From: Euglena gracilis | Lineage: Eukaryota > Euglenida > Euglenophyceae > Euglenales | DNA: 64,000 nucleotides | NCBI GenBank assembly: GCA_039621445.1 | Contig: CP154954.1 | Location: 73,933,653 to 73,997,652 of the forward strand | Direction of reading: 5' to 3' | Part shown: positions 46,562-55,912 of the stretch, one piece after another | Position numbering within the stretch: position 1 is the stretch's first letter | Layout of the letters: every line of letters starts with the position of its first letter | Notes under the pieces: generated by a model | The model's input: the letters and a program-made list of their open reading frames with translations, nothing else | Told to the model about the DNA's origin: nothing | Database searches by the model: none | Translations under genes and position numbers: made by a program

Positions 46562-46665
46562 TTGGGGTATGGGGGGTATGGGGGTGTATGGGGGGTATGG
46601 GGGGGTATGGGGTGGTATGGGGGGGTATGGGGGGGGTATGGGGGGTATGGGGTATGGGGGGGTCG
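46562..46665 (+). repeat. (GGGGGGTAT)n G-rich tandem repeat 2
   Basis: Same motif as 46044-46200, about 11 units, with the same strand asymmetry of G. Confidence 0.88.
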
Positions 46666-46969
46666 CTGAGCTCTTATCCCTTTATGGGTAAGAGCGAAGC
46701 CTACCACTGGGGGAAAAACCCCCCGAACCCCCCCCTCCCCCCCCCTCGGGGCCACCTCGGGAACCGGCGGATTATCACCATGATCCCGGCCCCGTTCCCG
46801 AAAAAAATTTTTTCAGTCACGAGCGACTGGATTCCTAGTTTCCGAATCACCTGGGTTTGACCCCCAACTCCCCGCCAGGCCCGAGTTATTCACGCGCGAA
46901 GGGGTCCAAACTGGGTAGGATTCGCCAACCCCCCCTGGATAAGCCCCCCCCCCTTTGGACGGCCAAAAA

Positions 46970-47385
46970 ATGTCAGTTTTCAAAATATCTCCAAAATGAA
47001 GCAAAATCAAAGGAAATGTCCGGAGACCTAATTTGAAGCCCTTGGAACGCCCCATCTACCGGTATTTTTATTTCCCCGCAACGCCCCGTCTAGCCCGAGA
47101 TACGGCCGTTTTCGGCGCAGATGGCCGTTTTGTACACTTTTCCCTCTGTTCGACTTAGCCGTTTTCGGGGGTGGGGGGTCAAAAAATCGATGTTTTCAAA
47201 ATTTCTGGAAAATGATGCTAAATCAAAGGAAATGTCCGGAGACATAAATTAAAGCCCTTGGAACGCTCTATCTACTGGGATTTTGGTTTCCCCGCAGCTC
47301 ACCGCCTAGCCCGAGATACGGGCGTTTTTCAGCCAATTAAGGCCATTTTGTACACTTTTCCCTCTGTCCGACTTAGCCATTTTCG
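46970..47385. repeat. About 215-bp tandem repeat, two units
   Basis: Units at about 46970-47165 and 47185-47385 share TTTTCAAAAT, AATCAAAGGAAATGTCCGGA, AGCCCTTGGAACGC, TAGCCCGAGATACGG and TTTTGTACACTTTTCCCTCT. No ORF is conserved. Confidence 0.8.
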
Positions 47386-47755
47386 GCCAAAAAAAGTCGA
47401 AAAAAATCAAAAAAAAAATTTTGCCCAAAACGATGTTTTTTGGCCTCCCAGACCCGGAAAAACTGTTTTTGAGCCGAAAATGAGCGTTTTTCGACCCGCC
47501 GGCGCCCCGTTTTGGGCCGCCAACCCATTGACTTTGGGTCAAACCCGGGTCAAAAAAGTCGAAAAAAAATCGAAAATTTTTTTTTTGCCCAAAACGATGT
47601 TTTTTGGCCTCCCGGACGCGGAAAAAAAGAAAAAAAGTGAAAGAAAAGGAAAGGAAAAGGGAAAAAAAAAAAAAAAATAATGGTTTTTTTCGAGCCGAAA
47701 ACGAGCGTTTATCGACCCGCCAGCGCCCCGTTTTGGACCGCCGACCCATTGATGG
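47386..47755. repeat. Repeat unit (GTCGAAAAA...CGACCCGCC) twice
   Basis: Two diverged units (47386-47530 and 47545-47755) contain GTCGAAAAAAATC, TTTGCCCAAAACGATGTTTT, TGGCCTCCC.GAC, GAGCCGAAAA and TCGACCCGCC.GCGCCCCG. A third unit is at 49385-49500. The 19-bp satellite lies between units two and three. Confidence 0.75.
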
Positions 47756-49384
47756 CCATAATGACCCCGGATGGCCATCATGACCCCGGATGGCCATCAT
47801 GACCCCGGATGGCCATCATGACCCCGGATGGCCGTCATGACCAATGATGGCCATCATGGCCACGGATGGCCATCATGACCAAGGATGGCCATCACGACCC
47901 CCGGATGGCCATCATGACCCCGGAGGGCCATCATGACCCCGGAGGGCCATCATGACCCCGGAGGGCCATCATGACCCCAGATGGCCATCATGACCCATGA
48001 TGGCCATCATGACCCCAGATGGCCATCATGACCCCGGATGGCCATCATGACCCTGGATGGCCATCATGACCCCGGATGGCCATCATGACCCCGGATGGCC
48101 ATCATGACCAATGATGGCCATCATGACCAATGATGGCCATCATGACCCCGGATGGCCATCATGACCCCGGATGGCCATCATGACCCCGGATGGCCATGAT
48201 GACCCCGGACGGATGGCCATCATGACCCATGATGGCCATCATGACCCCAGATGGCCATCATGACCCCGGATGGCCATCATGACCCCCGGATGGCCATCAT
48301 GACCCCGGAGGGCCATCATGACCCCGGAGGGCCATCATGACCCCGGAGGGCCATCATGACCCCAGATGGCCATCATGACCCATGATGGCCATCATGACCC
48401 CAGATGGCCATCATGACCCCGGATGGCCATCATGACCCCGGATGCCATCATGACCCCGGATGGCCATCATGACCCTGGATGGCCCTCATGACCAATGATG
48501 GCCATCCTGACCAATGATGGCCATGATGACCCCGGATGGCCATCATGACCCCGGATGGCCATCATGACCAATGATGGCCATCATGACCCCGGATGGCCAT
48601 CATGACCCCGGATGGCCATGATGACCCCGGATGGCCATGATGACCCCGGATGGCCATGATGACCCCGGATGGCCATCATGACCCCGGATGGCCATCATGA
48701 CCAATGATGGCCATCATGACCCCGGATGGCCATCATGACCCCGGATGGCCATCATGACCAATGATGGCCATCATGACCCCGGATGGCCATCATGACCCCG
48801 GATGGCCATGATGACCCCGGATGGCCATGATGACCCCGGATGGCCATGATGACCCCGGATGGCCATCATGACCCCGGATGGCCATCATGACCAATGATGG
48901 CCATCATGACCCCGGATGGCCATCATGACCCCGGATGGCCATCATGACCAATGATGGCCATCATGACCCCGGATGGCTATCATGACCCCGGATGGCCATG
49001 ATGACCCCGGATGGCCATGATGACCCCGGATGGCCATCATGACCCCGGATGGCAATCATGACCAATGATGGCCATCATGACCCTGGATGGCCATCATGAC
49101 CCCGGATGGCCATCATGACCAATGATGGCCATCATGCCCACGGATGGTCATCATGACCCCGGATGGCCATCATGGCCCCGGATGGCCATGACCCATGATG
49201 GCCATCATGAACCCGGGTGGCCATCATGACCCCGGATGGCCATCATGACCCCGGAGGGCCATCATGACCCCGGAGGCCCATCATGACCCCGGATGGCCAT
49301 CATGACCCATGATGGCCATCATGACCAATGATGGCCATCATGACCCCGGAGGGCCGTCATGACCCCGGATGGCCATCATGACCC
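47752..49384. repeat. 19-bp minisatellite ATGGCCATCATGACCCCGG, about 86 units
   Basis: A 1.63-kb tandem array with consensus ATGGCCATCATGACCCCGG and recurrent variants ending in CCAATG, CCCATG, CCCCAG or GAGGGCC. Each unit contains the dyad GATGGCCATC. The 19-bp period is not a multiple of three and TGA occurs in every unit, so no protein is encoded. Higher-order blocks (for example around 48540-48720 and 48720-48900) repeat. Confidence 0.95.
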
Positions 49385-49500
49385 CGGGTCAAAAAAGTCG
49401 AAAAAAATCACAAAAAATTTTTTTGCTCGAAACGATGTTTTTTTGGCCTCGCAGACCCAGAAAAACTGCTTGGATCCGAAAACGAGCGTTTTTCGGGCCG
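49385..49500. repeat. Third GTCGAAAAA...GAGCG repeat unit
   Basis: GGGTCAAAAAAGTCGAAAAA to CGAAAACGAGCGTTTTTCG, matching the units at 47386-47755. It directly follows the 19-bp satellite and runs into the 8-bp GC satellite. Confidence 0.75.
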
Positions 49501-49858
49501 CTGGGCCGCCGGGCTGCCGGCCGGGCCGCCGGGCCGCCGGGCCGCCGGGCCGCCGGGCCGCCGGGCCGCCGGGCCACCGGCCGGACCGCCGTGCCGCCGG
49601 GCCGCCGGCCGGGCCGCCGGGCCGCCGGGCCGCCGGGCCGCCGGCTGGGCCGCCGGGCCGCCGGGCCGCGGGGCCGCCGGCTGGGCCGCCGGGCCGCCGG
49701 GCCTCCGGCCGGGCCTCCGGCCGGACCGCCGGCGGGCCGCCGGGCCGCCGGCCGGGCCGCCGGGCAGCCGGGCCGCCGGGCCGCCGGGCCGCCGGCCGGA
49801 CCGCCGGGCCGCCGGGCCGCCGGCCGGACCGCCGGCCGGGCCGCCGGGCCGGGGTCAA
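49501..49858. repeat. 8-bp GC satellite (CCGGGCCG)n
   Basis: Nearly pure 8-bp repeat CCGGGCCG with variants (GCCGGCCGGG, CCGGACC). It is over 85 percent G+C and self-complementary. All six frames stay open, so the Arg/Ala/Gly/Pro-repeat ORFs of 160-190 residues are artefacts. Confidence 0.93.
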
Positions 49859-50142
49859 TGAAGGGGTGGGGGCGCGCTTATAAAGAGCTCAGCACTATTC
49901 AAAACCTGGTATGGGGGCCCCACTTTGTGCCATGACTCCAAAGCGAAGGGTCGGGTGCAAAATTGTTATCTCGCCAACTATTCCATGACCTTTGGCTTAC
50001 TTTGCTTAACATTCCAAGCAAAAATTTGGCACAGGGAGTGGGGGACACGAAAATTTTACGGGTACCGACCAAAAAGACCGATGGGCAGGGGGGGCAGGGG
50101 TGATCAGTTCCTACCTCCATCTGTTCATTAGCCCAGAGGTCC

Positions 50143-51453
50143 TTACTCTATATCGGAGTCGGCCTTTTGGCCTATAGTGGACTTCCTAGAATAAATTGCG
50201 CGTATCGCGCGAATCGCATTCCTGTCCTCCACCAACTCATCCTCGGTGCTCTCATCCCCCTCCCTGCCCGAAGCCAGGTCTTTTTCCTCGATAGAGGATA
50301 TTTTGAAAACAACCCGCTGCCTATTGGCAGATCTGCGATTGGACTCGTGACGACCATGGCTAGGACGGGGAGAACGGGAACGTGGGCACTTGGATGAAAT
50401 GGTGGTCTTTAGACCCACAAAGGCAACAACGGTTTCGCGGTTGCGATTGCCTTTTGGCATCATAGCGACGTGGGGAGCGGGTATCCGCTCGAACGTGATC
50501 GCATCATGAAGACGTTGATCCGCGACCGAGATCGCGATGAATCGTGACTTGTATCCCGATTGCGGGTAGGGTGGCGGGGGGAACCGACCACGCGGTATGA
50601 AACCACGTCCGCTATTGCAGTGGGGTGAACGGGTACACGGTCTACCATCACCCGATTAATATACCGACCGCTGCGAATCCAGGAAGAGAGGGATCCTCGG
50701 GGGCTCTTACTGCGCTTTCGTGCTTAGGGATTCGGACATTCCCGAGACATATGTATGACCCGGTTGATTTCACAAAAAGTACACTTTGTGCGAAGGTTGA
50801 TCAGAAGAGCGCCAATAGCGCGGTTTGCAGTCCCTTGTGGGGGATTTGGGGTTTGAGCGCGGATACCGCGTTTTGGAATCACTCGATGGTGATTTTGGTG
50901 ATTTTAGGGAGGTAGTCCTTTTGACTGCATGGACTGAACCTGTGGGTACACCCGCGGTGGGGTGGTGGTGATACGCCGATTCAATCTGACCTAGAAGTTG
51001 TGATAACTTCATTTGTTTGGATACATAGTTCCATCTCCCATCGAGAGTCAAAATGTGTCCCGCGAGTTCCTCTCGGTTAATTTCCTTGATTAGTTTGTGG
51101 ATATAGCGCAGTAATACCGCATCAAATTGTTCTTTGATTTGCTTTTCCCCTAACTCATCAACTTTGGCTGCCAATGCAGGCCACTTGGAGTACCATAAGT
51201 CTATCGACTTCCATTTGCGGTCCGGGGGGGTAAATGGCCGCCATTTGTTTTCAGGACTCTTTCTGGAAACCAAACTGGAGCATGATGAAGCATATTGCTG
51301 AATCAATTCCTCAAAAGAAATGCGCCTGCAGACGACTAATTGTCTGGTGCGTTCTTTTTCTTCCCTTGGTGTCGGCTGCCGCTGGCGTCGGCAGCCAAAA
51401 AAATTCCCCAAAATTCCCAAAAACCCCCAGTAGGAATAACCAGAGCAAGTCAA
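50143..51453 (-). pseudogene. Decayed gag with two CCHC-like zinc knuckles
   Basis: The first frame (51453-50770) has a helical segment (WKSIDLWYSKWPALAAKVDE, QFDAVLLRYIHKLIKEINRE, GHILTLDGRWNYVSKQMKLS) followed by a Ser/Lys/Arg-rich tail. In a shifted frame near 50800-50750, CTFCEINRVIHMSRECP is a zinc knuckle with a longer-than-usual C-x2-C-x6-H-x4-C spacing. Near 50430-50390, CCLCGSKDHHFIQ and, after a one-base shift, KCPRSRSP give a second C-x2-C-x4-H-x4-C box. An Arg/Ser-rich and acidic end (50390-50143) follows. This fits a nucleocapsid-type Gag in the same orientation as the pol remnants at 41-45 kb, from which satellites separate it. Confidence 0.6.
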
Positions 51454-51719
51454 CCGCTACGCGACTGGAATTGGAACCACAGCAAATTCCATCAAGAATT
51501 TGAGAATTCGATTTGAGAATCACAAAAGCAGAAAAGTCAATTGAGAATTGAAGGATCAAAAAGGACAATACCAAAGAAGCCAAGGCATCCATTTCCATAT
51601 TCTTTTTCCCACTCAATTCCTGAAGTTAAAGGTACTCACCTACCCTCTCAAGCAGGTTTGTCTTGTGCTGCTGATTTGCTCACCTAAGCAGGTGGGTTGT
51701 TTTTGTCTTTGCTCACCTT

Positions 51720-52541
51720 TTGATCCAAATGTTTGAAAAGGCAAAACAGTCGAGGCTAAAAACGAGCCTACGCGGGGCAATTGGGGACCCCGGGTCGGGA
51801 GGGCACACCTCACCCCCTTCACAGTCGGTTGATTTATTTGAAAACGGGGCCCAACTTGCCAAAGGCCCTGTCCTGATCCCACCAGGGCCAGAAAAAGGAA
51901 TTTGTGGCCCCAGTGAAAGCAGCCTCCTCGGGCGGCGAGGGTCCTCCCCCGGACCCCCCAACATGGTACGCAGAGGTGGCTTCACTGACTCTGTCAGTGA
52001 AGAAATTTTTGATTCTGTTGATGACAAATCAGAACCCCCTAACATGGTTAGCAGAATCTGACCCAATCTTGAAGGCGGTTCTTTAACTCTGAATGGTGAA
52101 ACGGAAACAGATGACCATCCTACTGTTTTTGAGGATTCTGACAATGAAAATTTTGTGGAAGGATTCCACCAGCGTGAGCCCAGTCATCTTGAGGGACTTC
52201 CTCTGACTGTTTAGCGTCAGAGGATTGAATTCCGAGTTGCGCAAATTGACAAAACTGTCCGAGGTTGGTGTTTTGACCTTGACACCCGTTTTGAGAAATA
52301 TTACGTGTCCCTGTTTGAGAGAGACAAGGCTCTGACAAAGCAGCTGGTTGACGTGCAATGTTTATTAAGTGTGGCAAAAGAAGGAATAGGACGATCTTCA
52401 AAACAAATAAAAATTTTGGAACTTCAAATCGCTGAAAAGCTGCAGCCCACTGAAACAAAGTTGCCAAGTCCAGAAAATTATGTGTCTGTATCTAAATTCT
52501 GGACATGTCACGAATTTGCAAACATCATCAGTGTCTTCTGA
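51720..52541 (+). pseudogene. Unrecognised plus-strand coding remnant
   Basis: One frame (51720-52061) is hydrophilic with GAIGDPGSGGHTSPPSQSVD and SDSVSEEIFDSVDDKSEPPN-like sequence. A second reads QRIEFRVAQIDKTVRGWCFD, then LDTRFEKYYVSLFERDKALT and KQIKILELQIAEKLQP to a stop at 52541. It is preceded by CTCACCTAAGCAGGTGGG, similar to the start of the ORF-bearing region at 61890. Stops and a frameshift separate the pieces; no domain recognised. Confidence 0.3.
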
Positions 52542-52544
52542 AAA

Positions 52545-54755
52545 ATCTTCCTCGGATTTTGCTGCACAGCCAAGAAAATTCATACAGACGAAAAAATTCT
52601 GGAGGCCTGCCAAAAACAGTTGGAATGACTTTCAATTTTTTAGACCAAGTTGGTTTCAAGATTGGTGTGGTTGGGACTGGCATTTAAATCCCTGGAACAG
52701 CTGGGGGTGGTTTCCAGATTATCAGTGGTGGTGGTGATTTTTTTCAGCACAGGTCTAACCACTGACTGGCACAGAACAGCACTTTACGGTGTCAAGTATG
52801 TTTCAGTGGTCTTTTTTTTGTGATTGTTGTTGTTTCATGCGTTTTTCATCGTGATTTGGTGCTGGAGGCAGAAGCGAAATCAGCCAGAAGTTTAATTCTG
52901 GATTTTCAGTTCACAGAGTTTGGCTTATGAAAAAAAGCCAAGTCAAACATTTTTTGAATCTGGTTTCTGGGGTGCATGTTTTTTCCCAGTTGCTTTCCAC
53001 TTAAATGGAGACGCCCAGACACGACGCTTGGGAATTTCTCCTAGTGTTCTGGCCCCCAGATCAATGATCTTTCATTTTCAGTTTCAGAGTTTTCAGTTTT
53101 CGGTTGTCCCAAATGTCATTTGGGGTGGGGCACGGTGTTGACATGTGTCACCATCCCTGACGGGGACAAATCACACATCTCAGGTGGGATTTTCAATTGT
53201 GTTTTTACTCGTCCCTTTTGTCTCGGGACAGTTTTTCCAGTGAGATACTTTTCCCTCGGACAGGGACATATGTTGGAGAATCGGCACAGTTTTTGTGATT
53301 TTTCAGTCAGTTTTATTGTTTGTTTTTTAGTGTGCAGTCCTGTGGCAGGTTTTATCTGGTTTTTACCGAAGCCTGAGGTCGGGGGGAGACCCCTAATGGA
53401 CCACTCGTAACCAAAAAATTTTTTGGAAAGCGCGCAAAGAGGGGTTCCGAGGGTGGGGCTAGTCCCAGGCAAGGAATAAACACCCCTGTGGCCACCCATC
53501 TAAGGGCTCAGGAAACAGTTTTCAGTTTTTCAGTACTGGGAACCAAGGTGGATTAACCCCAGGAGGAAATGACACCCCTAAGGAAAATTCATTTACGGGC
53601 CCATCATCATTTGGTTCAGTTTTCAGTGAAAAATCTGTTGATCTGTGGGTTGCACTTTCTGCGGCATATTTTTTGGCTGTGGAGTTTACTTAAGGGAGAA
53701 AAACTCAGAAGTGGGGGACGCCTCACAATGCAAACCTCCTAATGGCAATTTTTGCAGTTTGAAGCCTGTTGGAGCAGTTTTCGTGTAACCTATTTGATGA
53801 TCATTATCAGATTTTAAGTGCCGTTTTGGTTCAGAGTTCAGTGGCAGTTTCAGGTTCGGTTCAGTGAGAAAATTCAGAAATCTGCCTTCTGTGTTGCCAG
53901 TGGTGAAAATTGTGCGCGTGTGTGTGCTTTGTCACGCAGGTTAAAGCAATCAATCAAACAGAAGCACCGAAGAGAATCAACGCAAAAGAATCTGAGAATT
54001 TCAAGGTTGATTTGTTCAACAAGTTCAAGTTTGTCTGGGACAATGATGATTACATTGACATAGAATTACATTGAGATCTAAAGCAGACAAGTCATCAGGG
54101 AATTTGATTTAATTTATTGAATTAAAAACGTGCAAGAGTTTGCAAAGAATGAACTTCAAGGACTGGGATGAATATTTCAATGAGATGGAGAACAGAACAA
54201 TGACATTTATGAGACCCAAGCAATTGAATCACATGATTACGATTGTCATGATCACAATTGTGGATTGTTGTGGAGTTGCAGAATGGTGGGTACATTTATT
54301 TTATTCAAGTGCTGTGAAGCGTAAGGGTCGACCAAAGAGCCTGCAGTGGGCAGTGGCCCGATGCACGGCCAAAGTCCAGGCCCAGGTTGGCTGCTCCCAC
54401 AGCGATGAATCAGATTTTTCATGTTTTCTGGTCTCAGAATTTTGCTTGTGGTTTGGAGCCATTTTTTCTGAAAATTGCATCATTGCGGGATTTTGTTTCA
54501 CACATGGCTTCACTCAGTTTTTGGAAGTGTTGTGGCAAATGTGCCTGCTAATGTGTGTCCAAACCTTGCCGTAAAGTTGCTAGGTCCACTTTGGTGGATT
54601 CAAAATTTGTTTGGCAATATTCACCAACATCACACACATAACTCCAAAGGTAAGCGAGCTTGTGTTCTAGAACCTTTTGGTTGTTCTCATCAAATCCAAA
54701 AGCTTGTTAAGTGTCATAGCGCAATCCGCTACACAAGGGGGAAACAAAAGGGGGG
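52545..54755. other. Unannotated stretch, no gene recognised
   Basis: AT-rich sequence with many TTTTCAG and CAGTTTT words, like the 16-23 kb region. Short ORFs (for example 53120-53410 and 54140-54574) have no recognised domain and no homologous copy here. Confidence 0.45.
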
Positions 54756-54759
54756 GGGT

Positions 54760-55435
54760 TGAAAGTAACATGGTGTTTCTAACCTAGCCTCAACAAAAAG
54801 TTGCCGTGGCGTATCCGCCTCAGAGTCAAATGTGCCTATCGGCACCAGTGCGAGATCTCGCCGGGGGGAATGGGTGTTAGCCGATCGGCTTTCCAACAAA
54901 AGTGGTTGTGCCTTTTGGGCATGGGGTTGCTCTATATAGTGCTTGACACTGATGGGTGTGGGGGTGCCCATCGGGAGGGGGGAGGATTACTCGGCACAGA
55001 CACCGATAGGTGTGACACACGCGGGGAAGGAGGATTACCTTCAAAAATGAGTCAATGTTTGAGTACCCCTATAGGGTTGAGAATGCTCATTAGAGCTGGT
55101 CAATGATGCCGCAAGTTCAAGTCCTTGAAGTGAACCAATCAATGCAGCGTAGTCAATTGGTGTTGTGCTCTGCATTTTTGAATCAAAAACACAAAAACCA
55201 AGTGTAAGGTGTGGTGTAAAATGCAGGAACATGTACAAAACGAGGGAATAGTATAAAAAGTAAGCAGAGACACGAACTCTGAGGTTTGAAGCAGAGTGTA
55301 CTGCGAACCGTCAGAGTACGTGTCCGTGCGTACGGCTTTGGCCGGAAACAGCATGTATTGCCTGTGGTCGCCTATAGGCGTTGCACCACACGACCGTTTG
55401 CGGTCAAAAAGATCGAAAACCTAAACTGCTACCAA
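54760..55435 (+). other. Palindrome-rich leader of the ORFA/ORFB locus
   Basis: Contains perfect palindromes GCGAGATCTCGC (54850-54861) and AGCCGATCGGCT (54879-54890), and the hairpin GTGCC-TATC-GGCAC (near 54832). No recognised protein. The hairpin texture is the same as in the ORFA/ORFB coding region, so it is probably part of the element. Confidence 0.4.
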
Positions 55436-55761
55436 GTGTACGTCAAACCTTTCCTCGCTTTCGCCCTTGGTGCGCAAAAGGTAAAAGTTGGTTAACCGAA
55501 AAAAAAATAATATAAAAGTTGAAAGCCCTTTTCCCCAATTAAGAGGCCGAGCACAAGGCAGGGGAGAAGCCCTATGGGCTACGACAATGCAAAGTGCCAA
55601 GTGACTTGGCTGTTCTTTCAGGACTTCAAATGAAAACAAATCAAACTTGAAACTCAAGTAAGACAAAGTGAAAGAACAAAATAGAAAATACCACCTGTGG
55701 GAGGAGAACCAGAATAAGGATTAAGTATTCCTAATTCAGGCCGTTGGCCATCTTTAGGGAT
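55436..55761 (+). repeat. Inverted copy of the element 3'-terminal block
   Basis: GTACGTCAAACCTTTCCTCG, TTTCGCCCTTGGTGCGCAAAA, CCCAATTAAGAGGCCGAGCA, AATACCACCTGTGG and GGCCGTTGGCCATCTTTAGG match 24278-24616 base for base with few changes and in the same plus-strand orientation. ORFA is minus there and plus here, so relative to ORFA this copy is inverted and sits upstream. Confidence 0.85.
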
Positions 55762-55912
55762 ATATATATAGTAACGGCGGGGGGGGGCAGCTGTGTACCA
55801 GGCAGCCGTAAGGCCATGATACTGTGTATGTAGATATAAGCCTACGGCCAGATATAGCTCTGAGCACCAAACACAGTACTATGCTAGGTGGCATCCCTAA
55901 AGATGGCCAACG
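55742..55912. repeat. 20-bp perfect inverted repeat flanking 131 bp
   Basis: CGTTGGCCATCTTTAGGGAT (55742-55761) is the exact reverse complement of 55893-55912. Between them is TATATATATA, a G run and TACCAGGCAGCCGTAAGGCCATGA-type sequence related to 24617-24650. The right arm lies at the start of ORFA, where it encodes GIPKDGQR; IPKDGQR is also the ending of the ORFA relative at 24.6 kb. Confidence 0.85.

Noticed and set aside
46043-46860. Gly/Met- and Pro/Tyr-rich ORFs
   Set aside because: Arise from GGGGTAT repeats and G runs.
47752-49384. CRISPR-like regular array
   Set aside because: A continuous 19-bp tandem repeat without spacers, in eukaryotic DNA; it is a minisatellite.
49359-49935. 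Arg/Ala/Gly/Pro-repeat ORFs of 160-188 residues
   Set aside because: The 8-bp GC satellite is open in all frames on both strands; no non-repetitive protein sequence is attached.
55843-55890. 5S rRNA similarity (GCCTACGGCCA...CTGAGCACC)
   Set aside because: Only about 20 scattered matching bases, no downstream internal control region or 5S fold.
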